This document shows positions 8,920 through 19,885 of a stretch of 64,000 nt of DNA, piece after piece. The DNA is taken from positions 1,922,001 through 1,986,000 of the forward strand of contig CM074132.1 of the NCBI GenBank assembly GCA_037178625.1, written 5' to 3'. How positions within the stretch are numbered: position 1 is the first letter of the stretch; each line of letters starts with the position of its first letter. Under the pieces are notes generated by a model. That model was not told the origin of the DNA and did not search any database. It saw only the letters and a list, made by a program, of their open reading frames with translations. This DNA comes from Skeletonema tropicum. Taxonomy: Eukaryota > Bacillariophyta > Thalassiosirophyceae > Thalassiosirales > Thalassiosiraceae. Made by a program: the position numbers and the translations under genes.

Positions 8920-11318
8920 GATTACTGTTGTTGTGATGATTTATTTGATGCAGATTGCTATTGTTAGAGTAGAAAATTTACTGTCTTTTTCATCGCAGTG
9001 CATATATCATTGTTGTTGCGTTATTCGGTTGATGAGTGCAGGAGAGACAAAGAGACGATAGACGATAGAGATGAAAACAGGTGTAATGAGATGATAGGTG
9101 AGAATGCAATATCAATGAGAGATTTAAGCATGCAAGAATGATCCAATCATCATAATTATCATTATCATGTCAAATTCACTCATTTCCTTCTGTCTTCGAC
9201 AACGCAACTTCTTGCTCCCATGCATCATCATTGCTCCCAGCTCTGCATCACTTCAAAAGTTTCATAAACAAATCGCAGCCTACAGCATCGCCGTCATCAT
9301 TACTGCTACATCACTCACTTCTTTGCTATGTTGCCAAAGAGAGATAGAGAATCGGAAGCGCAAGCAAGATGATTTGCTTCAATCGTTGATGCTGCTCTTC
9401 CATTCCATCGATGAATCTGCGGCTGCCGAGCACTTATTTTGTGACGTGGTGTTCGCTTACGTCATTACGGCTAAGCTAGCAAAGTGCACCATAATGACAC
9501 GTTGCATGCTGACGTTGCAATTACAAGCGGGTTTTCGCCGAAAACTCGCCATAATGACTTTTCTTTGGTGATTTGCAACTGGGAATGTCCCTAAATGGGA
9601 ACATCCTTGCAGATGTCACACCCTCCGGCCGGCCCCCGGCCCGCCACAACCACCAACCACCGACACCACAAACCCATCACCATCATGAAGATGATGATGT
9701 GTGTTGGTGGGGCCAGTATCTGACTGATGGCACTCGCTTAGAGCAAGTACTCGCAATTATGAAAGAAAGCGTACCAACATGACGTTATCCTAGCGGCTGT
9801 TGATTGGCTATCCGAGAAACAAATGGTAAGAAACAAAATTGCACACAACACACATCACATCAACATCAATGCAAAGCTACGAGAGAAAAACAATCCGCAT
9901 GTATCGAAGCCGACTTTCCAGCCTCATCTTCCATCAAAGTCTTATTTTATACTTTTTTGGCTAGCCCATGGTGTCATGTCGGTCAAAAATCGTGCCATAA
10001 TATACCTTCTTAAACAATCATACACATGTTCGTAATCAAAAGGATTTGTTCATGGCCATGATGAAGGACGAAAAGGCGGGTGTGACATTTGTATTAGATT
10101 CTGAACTGAAATGTTCTCAATAGCCTTTTGGACAATCTCTATTAGAGTCATTGATGTGAATGTGTTTGTTGGTTTTAACGGCACTTAATCTTTCTCACAT
10201 GATGTTTGCTTTTGTGATGGATTCTTAGGATTGACCTTTCCAAGAGAAGTCTCATCTCCTTCACGCTGCATGGTGGGGAGTATTCCTCTGGTAGATTACT
10301 CATGTCAGGGATGAGGTGTGATTAATGTAAGTGCACAGTTTTTGCCTCGTCGCTGAATCAAGAGAAAAAGTGCAAGGGAGGAAAACCACTATCAAGAATC
10401 TTTTCCAAAGAAGTTCCACTTCAGTGAGGATAAAACTTTGCTTAATGACTACTGGCATCTGATGCTTCGTTTTCTCTATTTTAAATGTTCTCTGTGTATT
10501 ATTGTACTTACGTACTGTCGATGTAATCTCATGTTGTTTTCTCTCTTCATTGTACCTTTTGAAATAGTGACCTTATCGACACCCTCTCAGCTTGTGCTTG
10601 AGTAGCTATTCCATGTCAAATTGAAACAAAAATGATTTGGTGATACATGTACCATGCTTGCATATCAAAATTTGAGAGCAGTAATGAATACAGCTGCAAA
10701 GACGCAAACGGGTCACCGATGAGCATTTCATGGGGTGTGCTGATTGGTGATAGTCTCTGTGGCTGATGTTCTGGAGAGGATCTAGTATTACTTTGGTGCG
10801 CATTGAGATGTATTTCCAGTTCAAACATCTTGATCACCACTTTGTGCCAGTCGCTCAAGAAGACGGGCTGATCACGCACGGGATGAACCCTGTCACTGTG
10901 AAAGCCATCACTCAAACTGAAGTCTCTCTTGAGTGTTGTCTATCATCCTCTGTGATTGGATCACTAAAATCATAGTTGTCATAATAATCAATAGATGTAG
11001 AGATGAGCAGTAGTACAACTATCTTTCTCATCATATCGCATCGTAGACACTTTCGACTTTGCTCCTACTGTAACATCATTGATTGTGTGGGCTGTAACAG
11101 TAACAGGTAGGAGTAACACATCTGCCGATCCAAGAATTACGATTACGAGAAACACCAGATTCTATCGTATTCTACGGATTCCTGTGTGTCATTGTTTCTT
11201 GTTTCACATCCAAAAATCCAAAATTCAAACTGCCGATTCGAATTCGAAGAACACAAACATCATTGACCATAGCATAAAAAAGTAGCAACAGCAACGGCAA
11301 CCAACTGAAGTCTACACC
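8920..11318. other. 2.4-kb intergenic region
   Basis: No convincing gene is seen. Open frames up to 134 codons on the plus strand (9167-9571) have no domain and no diatom-like protein character. The stretch should hold the promoters of the KDPG aldolase (minus, from 8919) and HU-like (plus, from 11319) genes. It contains the CRE-like group at 9442-9785 and two copies of CCATAATGAC (9489-9498, 9549-9558). Confidence 0.4.
9442..9785. promoter_or_regulatory. Group of CRE-like TGACGT elements upstream of KDPG aldolase
   Basis: TGACGT cores are at 9442-9447, 9510-9515 and 9780-9785, with a reversed ACGTCA at 9459-9464. They sit 520-870 bp upstream of the aldolase start. They are the same core found in the carbonic anhydrase promoter. 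Distance and lack of other support make the function uncertain. Confidence 0.35.
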
Positions 11319-11857
11319 ATGATCTCCTCTACTCGTTACCTATCTCGATCGGCAGCCCTGTACATTAGAAGAGAGCACTGCCTACGACCATTAGCAATCT
11401 CATCTGCAGCTGGCCTCGGAGGAAATAATGCAGGATTCGCAACTGTCGCAAAAGATGGTTTAACAAAAGCAGATCTGGCTCAAATAATCTCCTCCGAGCA
11501 TGATCTGAAAATGGCAGAAAGCAATCGCATCCTTGACACATTGCTTGATACAATAGTTGAGGTGAGAAAGCTGGTGTGTAAAAGAGTACTTTTATTTTTC
11601 TTCATTGGTTGTTCACACGTGTCATGTACAACATATAATATGTTGCTCTCCAACTCATCACACAGGCAGTGTCCAAAGATAGCACAGTGTCTATCTCTGG
11701 CTTTGGGAAATTCTCTAGGAAAAAACTAGAGGCACGTGAATATCGAAACCCTGCTACAGGGGGTGTTGTATTGAAAGGTGATAGAAACGTTCCGAAATTC
11801 ACGGCGTTTTCAAACTTCAAGGATTGTGTAGGAGGGACAAAGAGTGTGAAGAAATGA
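11319..11857 (+). CDS. Organellar HU/IHF-type DNA-bending protein, one intron
   Basis: Exon 1 (11319-11561) and exon 2 (11666-11857) flank a 104-bp GT-AG intron in phase 0, giving 144 aa. After an N-terminal extension of about 45 residues rich in Arg, Ser and Ala comes a complete HU fold. It starts at GLTKADLAQII, has the dimerisation helices, then SGFGKFSRKKLEARE and the DNA-binding arm signature YRNPATGG, and ends with KFTAFSNFKDCV. HU proteins compact DNA as dimers. Nuclear copies in algae serve plastid or mitochondrial nucleoids. The extension looks more like a mitochondrial presequence than a diatom plastid one, because no signal peptide or A-F motif is evident. The splice choice is supported by uninterrupted HU homology across the junction. 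Confidence 0.85.
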
Positions 11858-12131
11858 AATGATTGAATCTTGTCATATATCTTTACTATTTTGCATGTGT
11901 ATGTGCGTGTTATATTGTCGGAGTAGAATAAAGAAAGGGGATGAACTCGAATAAGTCACTTTCGCAGCCTCGGTTATGCCTAGATATTTGCCGGTCATTT
12001 GAATTAAAAGGTGCAAGGGTAGGTAAGAGGAAGGGAAAAACTTAACAATTCTCTTGGACACCATAGGAATTAAAGATTAAGTTGAAAAAGGTTAAATCTT
12101 CTTTACATACATTCACAGACGACGTGAGTAA

Positions 12132-13583
12132 TCATTCCAACAAGCTACACCTAATATCATGCAGCACATCATCTTCCAGACATAATCCCAACACACCTTC
12201 GAAAATGTTGCGATCAAGCAGCAACATACCTGGGAGAACATCCTCGTTGTACTCCTCAATGGCATTCAGAAAGGCAGCCAGGCTGAGAGTAGAAGGAGCA
12301 GATACCATAAAGCAATGACGCTCAATAGCTGTTTCTAGTTGTGCCAAAGCATTTTCAGTCACTGTATCCCAGTCGACAAAGAAATTTGCCCATGCCTCAG
12401 GCAAACGCAATTTTGCCAAATCCAAGAACAAATCAAGCCACTCGAATACAGTCACGCCGGTGAGTTTCCACTGAAGACCATGCTGTAGAACGGTCCATTC
12501 GACATTCACCATTTCGTCAAGGTGCACATCTCCGCCATAGAGTGAGCATAAGGCAGGCAGAGAAAGTAGTTCCATAGAAGGGCGTGGCTTGCAATGGAAA
12601 GCTTCTCCAGACTCAGAGGATGAGGACAGTCTACTGGAGGAGGAATCTGGCGTTGAAAATATTGTTTGGCCACAATCTTCTTCTCTTGCTTCAGTAGACT
12701 CGGATGGAGTTCTTGAGGCATTCTCGCTCACAAAAGCTGCGAAGCATGGCGTAGGTGAAGACGACAATGCAAGATCTTGGCTTTCGCATGAATTCAAATA
12801 GAGCTGCTGCTCAAATCTATCAGCATCATGTCGTTTTCTCATTGGCCAGCTTGCTTCGTGTTCACTGTTCCCGAAGAGACCACTCGTCTTTGCTGCTAGA
12901 TGTAGGCAAACCATGGATAACAACTTGAATTGATCGGGATCAGGGTCATTTGATGTGGAAATACGATCAATGTAGGAAAAGGTGGTGTAGATGAGATGCA
13001 GTGCTTCAATAGAGTGCTTACGCCTACTTCTGACTGACGTCTTGTTTACCAGCGGGTCAAGCAGATCTGGAGATGTTGGAGGCGGAAAGCTATAATCAAG
13101 GATTTGATAAGCCCAATCCAACATCACGGAGCGATAGATTGGATCCAGCGATGAGTTAGGCCTGCCGAAATAGTTTTCAACCTTGTATTCGGGGGCTTGT
13201 TCACGTTGCAACAGCTGCTGCGCTCTTTCAGAGATCTCGTCCAGTTGAACGATCGCAGAGGGACCGATAACAATAACTTCAGACCCACGGAAGGCATCAG
13301 ATATGTCTGACGATGAGTGCTTATTCGATTGAGATGAAACTTCTTCATACTCTGTATAGCTACTGGCAGGAGAGGATGCAAAGCTTGAAGAGGCCTGGGA
13401 CGACTCATCAGTGGTGGCATCGGTGTCTGAAAAAGATCTCTGTGGTTTTATTTGGTTCTGATGATGATGCAAGTTCAAGTAATCATGATGAGAATGGACG
13501 TCGTTGCCGCGGCCGTTGTGGCCTCCAGCCACCACCAAGTGGACTTCTTCCATCTTGCGGAGTGTGTTTACTATGGTGATCAA
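12132..13583 (-). CDS. Cyclin-box protein of diatom-expanded type (dsCYC-like)
   Basis: The 483-aa protein has a Ser- and His-rich N-terminus (1-110), then a cyclin box: MLDWAYQILDYSF (154-166), EALHLIYTTFSYIDRIST (193-210) and FKLLSMVCLHLAAKT (219-233). It resumes at MELLSLPALCSLYGGD (337-352), where cyclins contact the kinase PSTAIRE helix region, and continues through MVNVEWTVLQHGLQWKL (358-374) into a second helical repeat. A Ser-rich low-complexity insertion of about 100 residues (236-335) splits the first cyclin fold. The order and Lys/Glu-equivalent regions are cyclin-like, so it should bind a CDK. Diatoms have a large family of such cyclins linked to nutrient and light signals. The start could also be the internal Met at residue 11. 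The CDK partner is unknown. Confidence 0.8.
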   Translation of the reverse strand: MITIVNTLRKMEEVHLVVAGGHNGRGNDVHSHHDYLNLHHHQNQIKPQRSFSDTDATTDESSQASSSFASSPASSYTEYEEVSSQSNKHSSSDISDAFRGSEVIVIGPSAIVQLDEISERAQQLLQREQAPEYKVENYFGRPNSSLDPIYRSVMLDWAYQILDYSFPPPTSPDLLDPLVNKTSVRSRRKHSIEALHLIYTTFSYIDRISTSNDPDPDQFKLLSMVCLHLAAKTSGLFGNSEHEASWPMRKRHDADRFEQQLYLNSCESQDLALSSSPTPCFAAFVSENASRTPSESTEAREEDCGQTIFSTPDSSSSRLSSSSESGEAFHCKPRPSMELLSLPALCSLYGGDVHLDEMVNVEWTVLQHGLQWKLTGVTVFEWLDLFLDLAKLRLPEAWANFFVDWDTVTENALAQLETAIERHCFMVSAPSTLSLAAFLNAIEEYNEDVLPGMLLLDRNIFEGVLGLCLEDDVLHDIRCSLLE

Positions 13584-14836
13584 TGTGTTAGGGTAAGCTG
13601 GTAGCGTCTTGGTTCATCGTTGTTGATGGGGCAGGACGAGCATTTTCTTTATGTCCAAGCCGCGTGTCGTCGACTTATTGGTACTGAGACTTACGTTCAC
13701 ATACTGTTACCGTGAATAAGCTTCGTCTTCGGTCCTTTTTTGATAACATAATAATTCACATCAGAAGTATTTTGCACAAATAATAAAATCAAATGAACGA
13801 AGCTTCTAAAACACGCGTCTCATTTCCGTGCAAGACCAAAGCAAGCAAGAGCTGATTTCGCGATTCGTTCCACCAAGCCAACTATGGTAGCTACCATATA
13901 TCCCAGCATTCGATGGTACTTTTCTGCATAATATTACGGAGGCAGTTTTTTCATTTTTCAATTGAAGCCCCAGTAAACTTGCAGATCAAGAGCTGACTAG
14001 AAAGATGAAGGTCACCGTTTCCTTTCTTCCGCATTGGCTGTGCTCGAACGCAATTTCTGTTGAGGCGGGTCGACCTATCTAACACTTGCATGCTATTTGT
14101 TGATCGTCCTCATGAGTTTCTTTTGCTCACATTCAACTATTTTTCCTGGCACCAGCTCAAATCATTATGAACAGAGTGACTATTCATTTAATGATCAAGT
14201 TGCATGTCTTGTCGCTGAAGATGGAGAATGGAGACGACCCTAACTCTAAGCTAAATGGGATGCCATTGTCACTTGCTTCGGTGGATGGGAAGAAGGCAGG
14301 ACAAGTTAGTCAACGAAACAAGAAGCTCTGTTGGTATGGTAAGTGCATAGACGCAATCTGTCCTCTTTAAAGGCGGTGATAGCAGTGGGTGCAACTGGTG
14401 TTAAGGCCTTGTAATCGTCGAACACGTTTGTCAAAGAGATTCTTATCTTGCCGTTTACGCAAGAACTTTTGATATTGGGCGTGGTAACACTTCTAAGGTT
14501 AGGGTTTAGGATAAGCTAGTGTTAGAACATTAATACTTGCATAATCTAGCTTTTTGTCATTTTCACGTGCCCCAAGCCTTTGTATTTCGGTGACCGTAGT
14601 AAAGATACAATCGTTGACAGGTAGATGACTTTAACATGGCAGCAACAGATACTACTTGGTTCATTTATAATCTAGTATGCTAATATTCCAGCACTCGTAT
14701 GTACAAGATTGTAAAGATTCTGTTGTGATTGCTTTTCTACTTCTTCTCTAACAACCCCCACCCTCCAAACTCTCCAGAAGTTCAACAACACAATAAAAGA
14801 AACAGTTGTGTCCCCCAAGAGTATGTCAGTAACCGC
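13584..14836. other. Intergenic region
   Basis: These 1,253 bp lie upstream of the cyclin gene and downstream of the small plastid protein gene. A 67-codon frame at 14167-14370 has no support. A telomere-like GGTTAGGGTTTAGG occurs once at 14497-14510. I see no RNA gene. Confidence 0.4.
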
Positions 14837-15716
14837 TTAATCATCCTCGTCACTGTGCATCAAAACTTGTGTCTGAGAATTCTCCCTATCTCCCTCAAGA
14901 CCACCTTCACAGTGCCAATTTCCTTGTCTATCCTGGGTACATTGAGCAGTCGCACATTCCACATCATCACATTCCAAGATGGTTGCACGAGAGGATTCTT
15001 TGAGTTGAGGATCAGCCTTGAGTTTGTCCTCAAGTTTCTTTGCTCCTGTCTTGTCCTGTTGGAGAGAGAGAAGGGGGGGGGGGGTAGTAATGGAATGGAA
15101 AACGGCGGTTAGAAATGAAATAACATGGGTATGAATTTGTTGTAGATGGGCAAAATGATCTAGCAGCTCAGGTTGTTGATGGTATTTCATGTTGCATGTA
15201 AGGTATCAAGCGAGAGTAACCTGCCGTCTCAGCGGTCCCCGAATGTGATTCAAATTCGAATTGACGTATAAACTGAAATGAACGTATGTATCTAATTGTA
15301 TGATGCTTTAACGTTTCTCCACCAACTATCCGAGATCTGGTACTTCGTCACCCGCGATGACAGATAGAGATGAACATTTTCCATCGCCCTCCCAACTCTA
15401 AGTGATTGCGAAGACCTTCCACAATATTGAAGTTCGTTGACCGAAGAACATGCATGACATGCGTCAAACTAGCCTCGGCGTTTTGCGTCTTATGTATATA
15501 AGTATGGTGACTGCCCAGACAATTACTACAGAGTAAAGCAGAACCTCCTCCCCATCCGTTGCAAAGATATCTTTTTGAAATGAAAAACACAAAATAATCT
15601 GAGTAACTCACCATGAACAATTGAGTGTTGGCACGAGCGGCCATGCCAACGGGTGCGAAGGCATCAGCTCCGCTGATGGCGGCGGCAACGACGAGAAGTA
15701 GGTTACTACGGATCAT
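14837..15716 (-). CDS. Small plastid-targeted protein of unknown function, one long intron
   Basis: Exon 1 (15612-15716) encodes 35 residues, a signal peptide with the plastid cleavage motif ADAFAPVG followed by a short Arg-containing transit part. Exon 2 (14837-15055) encodes 72 residues. The splice pair is ATG|GTGAGT at 15611 and CCAACAG|GAC at 15056; both ends are clean and in phase, giving 107 aa. The mature part is hydrophilic, with a Lys-rich helix and then ECDDVECATAQC...WHCEGG, four Cys suited to metal binding or disulfides, and an acidic tail. The intron is 556 bp, much longer than others here, and has a G tract at about 15067-15076. An undetected middle exon is possible. No family is recognised. 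Confidence 0.6.
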
Positions 15717-16187
15717 TTTGTTATTATTACGAGGAATCTTTTTTGATAAAGTAATCTTTATGAGCGACGGTAGTAACTCGATGGACGGCTGCGGCGAATT
15801 AAAATATTGATACAAATGTTCTGTTCCGTTGTAGCAGATGGTTTGTTGTGGCGGATTGTCCACATTGTCGTGGATCTTGGGCGGAGATGTCAAGTTGAAG
15901 GAATGAAAAAAGTGACGTGTTGTTCGATGGAGTGTGGGGACTCCCATTACTGACATCATGTCGGTTGAAGTAGGTGAGACATCTATCTCAATTTTGGCGC
16001 GTTGCTTCTGCACTCCGACCGATTTTTGAGATCTTTTTTTGATGGGTGCCAACACCGTAGGATTCCTTTTGTAGGTTGTTGATGATGATGATGATGAATT
16101 TGCAACGAAGAGAACCCTTTTGACATCCATTCGATCATTATTGTTTATTGGCCATTGCATAATATCTCTCCAATATAATATAATAGC
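15717..16187. promoter_or_regulatory. Divergent promoter region between two plastid-protein genes
   Basis: The 471 bp separate two divergent starts (15716 minus, 16188 plus), both with plastid-type presequences, so the promoter may be shared. A minus-strand open frame crosses the region but looks like untranslated leader. No specific motif is claimed. Confidence 0.4.
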
Positions 16188-17741
16188 ATGAAGATCCAAT
16201 CTGCAATTCTCGGTGTCGCCCTAGCGGTCTCACCAGCCGCTGCCTTTTCCACATCAAATATCAACGTCGCATCATCATCTTCTTCTTCTTCTTCGACACA
16301 ACTCTACTCCACCATTCCCAAACCAGGCACCGTCACCACCTCCCTCATCCCACCCTCCAAACTCGATTCATCCTCCTCCACAGCCGACCTCTTCGAATCA
16401 CGCGTCTACAAAACCTACGGCCGTTATCCCATCACCTTCACCTCCGGCAAGGGATGCATCCTCACCGATGACACGGGCAAAACCTACTTGGATTTTGTAT
16501 CCGGTATAGCCACATGCGCACTTGGACACAACAACGAGGCACTCACCACCGCCATCACCAATCAAATGAAACAACTGCACCACGTTAGCAACTTGTATTA
16601 TACACCTGGACAGGCCCAACTTGCCAATTGGCTATGCACCAACTCCTGCGCCGACAAGGCCTTCTTTTGCAATTCCGGAGCAGAGAGTAATGAAGCAGCG
16701 ATTAAATTGGCACGACGACATGCCAACAATCGGGGTATTACCGATCCAGTAATTATTACGGCCGAGAATTCCTTTCATGGGAGGACATTGGCGACTGTCA
16801 CGGCGACAGGACAGCCCAAGTATCACAAGGGGTTTACGTATGGTGGGGAGATGGTACGGGGATTTCAGTATACTCCGTATAATGATGTGGAGAAGTTGAA
16901 GGCGTTGGTGGAGGAAATTAATCAAACTCCGGAAGAGGATGCAAAGGAGGGACGGAAGCGTGGAGTTGCGGCCATTATGATGGAACCATTGCAGGGAGAG
17001 GGGGGTATCCGTCCTGGAACTGTGGAATTCTTTGCTGCGGCAAGGAAGTTGTGTGATGATAATGGTGCGTTATTGATTTGTGATGAAGTTCAGGTGGGTA
17101 TGGGAAGGAGTGGAAGTTTGTGGGGACATGAGCAGTTGGGTGTGGAGCCAGATGTGTTTACTTCGGCGAAAGCGTTGGGGGGTGGTGTGCCGATTGGTGC
17201 CATGATGGCCAAGGGGGAGGCAGCCAATGTGTTTGGACCGGGGGATCATGCTAGTACTTATGGTGGAAATCCTCTTGCTTGTGCTGCAGGTAAGTGACTT
17301 TGCTGTCTTTTGCATGTTCTTTTAATGAAGCAATCGATTTGGTGTGCATGTCATGATGATTTCGCTCACACATCATGTGCCTAAATTCTTTGCTCAGGAT
17401 TGGCGGTGGCAGAATATTTGAGTGAGCACAACGTATTGGACAATGTTCGTGTAAGAGGAGAACAACTCGCAGCTGGCTTGGAGGAAATTACCAACCGTTA
17501 CCCATCTGTTCTCGGTGAAACTCGTGGATGGGGACTTTTGAGGGGTGTAGTAATCAAAGAGGATGCTGGCTGCACAGCGGCTGAATTGGTCGGAGATGCC
17601 ATGAAGGAGGGATTGCTTCTAGTTGCTGCAGGGCCTAGTGTTGTTCGCTTTGTTCCTCCATTGATTGTTAGTGAGGATGAGATCAATGATGCTCTTGCTA
17701 GGTTTGAGAAGGCGATTGAAAAGAGGGTTAGTGAATCATAA
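16188..17741 (+). CDS. argD: N-acetylornithine aminotransferase, plastid-targeted, one intron
   Basis: Exons 16188-17289 and 17398-17741 are joined across a 108-bp intron (CAG|GTAAG ... CTCAG|GA, phase 1), giving 481 aa. This PLP class-III aminotransferase converts N-acetylglutamate semialdehyde to N2-acetylornithine in arginine synthesis. Seen motifs: YLDFVSGIATCALGHNN, FFCNSGAESNEAAIKLAR, ENSFHGRT, MMEPLQGEGGI, LLICDEVQVGMGRSG, the PLP-binding Lys in SAKALGGGVPIGAM (K328) and HASTYGGNPLACAAG. The closest family is ArgD rather than ornithine or GABA aminotransferase because of the FHGRT and QVGMGRSG context, though this is judged by eye. The N-terminal signal peptide with SPAAAFSTS indicates the plastid, the expected site of arginine synthesis. 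Confidence 0.9.
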
Positions 17742-18236
17742 ACGCATGCAATGAAGGCACTGCACATCAATACTTAATGTGGTGATAGAAATAGTATCCA
17801 ACAATCATATTCATATGATATGAAAAATAAGTAGAATATTGAACGGTATTTATGATATTGTAGTCTCACTCATTTCGATACATGAATTTGCTTTTTATCA
17901 GGAAACATCGCACTGACCTTCGCAAGGACCAAGCCCATGAACGAAAGATAGCAGCATTCCTACGCTGCATAAATAAGTAGGACGCTAGCTGCCAAACGTA
18001 AAAGGTGGTGCTCAAATCACTCAGAGTCCTCTCCTGGTGCAAGACGATTATTGTTCCTGTCGGAGGCAATATGTTGATGAAAGGGTACAAAAGTGATTTA
18101 AAGATTAATAAGATAAAATCTAAAGCCTAAGTAATTGGTAATCTCTACCCCATTTTTTATCCAATGTCATCGATGACCTATTTTGACAACTTTCTAATTG
18201 TTTGTCTCGGCTGGTAGGCTGCTTTTACCATGCTTG
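17742..18236. other. Convergent intergenic region with start of tandem repeat
   Basis: The 495 bp lie between the aminotransferase and the first Cys-module gene. From about 18003 the sequence is repeated at 19602, so the left boundary of the tandem duplication falls here. No gene is seen. Confidence 0.5.
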
Positions 18237-19595
18237 CTATTGTACTATTCTTCGCCTGTGCAGCTCATCTTGAATCTTGTCCGGAGCTCTTCTCTCAGAA
18301 CGCAAATGCGAACTCTGATCACCCTTGCATTCGAAGTCGATTTGGCCACCCTGTCCACGGCGGCAACGGCAAAACAGGAGGCCATTGGCATTGCCAACAT
18401 ACTGCGGAGAGCGCTTGTAGTTCATGCAAAAGGCAAAGCATGAGTCTTGATCGTTGATGTTCTCCGCTGAGCACCTACCGTCTCTTGTTTGAGGAATAAG
18501 TGGAATCGTAGGTTCACGAGTGCATGTGAAGGAGTTTTCCCTATTGCGCCCGTAGTCGCAGTAACATGCACTGATATTTCCCCTTCCACCATTAACACGA
18601 GCAGCATAGCCCCTGCCGTCGGCTAGAGTGCTACATGCATCTTGGCAGTCCGGCCAGGTCTTGATGTTCCGCTCCTCACAATCCTCGGTTGTTTCAACCG
18701 GATCCTCGGGCTCGGGTGTTGCTCTGGTGCAAGTGAATGTACCATCACCGCCGCCGAAAGTACAACTGCACTGAGTAATCTTGGACGAGGGACCTTTCAT
18801 GGATCCCGAGAACCCCATCCTCTCTTGTTCGGATATACTTTTGCACTTGTCATTGCAATCCTGGTAAGTGTCAATGCCAAAGTCGTCGCAGGTGCCATCG
18901 ATCGCAAAGCCAGTGGCGGTGGAAGCCTGAAGGGCAAAGAGGAGAGCGGAAATGGCGTTGATTATTTTCATTGTGATAATACTTGCTTCGATTATTAACT
19001 TGATCTTCCTGGTTTTGGTACTGTGCGCGACCGTGAACTGGATGAACTAACAAAGAAGTGTTCGTGCAGATCGATAAAAGGAGGTGCATTTCAGTCGGTG
19101 TTCGCGATTCGAAAGTTGAAGTGGGGCATTTCCCAGCCATGCTACGTGACAAACATATGTGATGGAATGGATATTGAATTTGTGCTCTTCCTACGTTAAC
19201 CGGAGTTGCATTTCGTGATCAAAGCGTGACCAGAGTAACGTCCCCAACGTGACCAGAGTTGCAGCCAACTATGATGTATGGATCAGCCTGACGAAAACGT
19301 TGCACGGACAGCAAAGGAATTTCTCTCTACACTTAATTCATATGTAATTCATCTCAATAAAACGCACGCACGCCATTAATATTCAAAAACTATTGATATA
19401 GAACTTTCCACGCTATGTTGAGCTGTCGGGGTTGATATGATATGTATTATGCGATAGATGATGATGATGATGATGAACTCATCCGTTGTTTTATTATGAG
19501 CAGACCATGATAGTTTCAATTCGAAGTTGTGGGGTCATATCATTAGTAAGCATTTTTTTGGTGAACTTTATCGAAGATTCTTTCTAGCCTTACAT
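18003..19595. repeat. Tandem duplication unit 1 (Cys-module gene)
   Basis: The unit contains the gene at 18237-18971 with its 3' and 5' flanks. Matches to unit 2 (19602-about 21400) include 18003-18110 with 19602-19710, the whole gene, and the upstream block at 19402-19545 with 21230-21360. The offset is about 1.6 kb over the gene, growing to about 1.83 kb upstream because unit 2 has extra upstream sequence. Confidence 0.85.
18237..18971 (-). CDS. Secreted protein of three six-cysteine modules, copy 1
   Basis: The 244-aa protein has a clear signal peptide (KIINAISALLFALQAS, cleavage near TATG) and no later membrane segment, so it should be secreted. The rest is three modules with spacing C-x(n)-C-x3-C-x(n)-C-x-C-x(n)-C. 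They start at GTCDDFG, EDCEERN and GRCSAEN, each ending in a C-x-C...F.C unit. Modules two and three share a Gly-rich turn (RGYAARVNGG, YVGNANG). Six Cys per module suggest three disulfides each. A basic tail with LRSERRAPDK follows the third module. I do not recognise the module; it could be a lectin-like, protease-inhibitor or cell-wall domain. Copy 2 at 19886 is closely related but ends early. The start is the first Met, followed at once by the signal peptide. Confidence 0.75.
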   Translation of the reverse strand: MKIINAISALLFALQASTATGFAIDGTCDDFGIDTYQDCNDKCKSISEQERMGFSGSMKGPSSKITQCSCTFGGGDGTFTCTRATPEPEDPVETTEDCEERNIKTWPDCQDACSTLADGRGYAARVNGGRGNISACYCDYGRNRENSFTCTREPTIPLIPQTRDGRCSAENINDQDSCFAFCMNYKRSPQYVGNANGLLFCRCRRGQGGQIDFECKGDQSSHLRSERRAPDKIQDELHRRRIVQ

Positions 19596-19885
19596 TCGTA
19601 GAGGTGATGCTCAAATCATTCAGAGTCCTCTCCTGGTGCAAGATGATTAGTCTTCCTATCGGAGGCAATATGTTGATGAAAGGGTACAGAGTGATTTAAA
19701 GATTAATATAAAATCTAAAGCCTAAGTATTGGTAATCTCTATGCCAATTATCCAATGTCATCGATGACCTATTTGACAACTTTCTAATTGTTTGTCTCGG
19801 CTGGTAGGCTGCTTTTACCATGCTTGCTTTTGTTACTATACTACGCCTATACGGCTCATCTTGAATCTTGTCCGGAGCTCTTCTC
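18972..19885. other. Intergenic region inside the tandem duplication
   Basis: It holds the 5' flank of copy 1 (including GTGACC-rich sequence at 19225-19260) and the duplicated 3' flank of copy 2. A GATGAT microsatellite is at about 19456-19474. No gene is seen. Confidence 0.5.

Noticed and set aside
9167..9571. 134-codon plus-strand frame
   Set aside because: No domain, odd Cys/Leu-rich composition, not followed by a splice that extends it; treated as intergenic.
14167..14370. 67-codon frame in the cyclin upstream gap
   Set aside because: No domain, repeat or neighbour support.
14497..14510. Telomere-like GGTTAGGGTTTAGG
   Set aside because: Single short occurrence; not an array, so no telomere or interstitial telomere is claimed.
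15348..16199. 283-codon minus-strand frame covering the small plastid gene start
   Set aside because: Only the part from Met at 15716 has a plastid presequence; the upstream part overlaps the divergent gene's start and the downstream part is intron.
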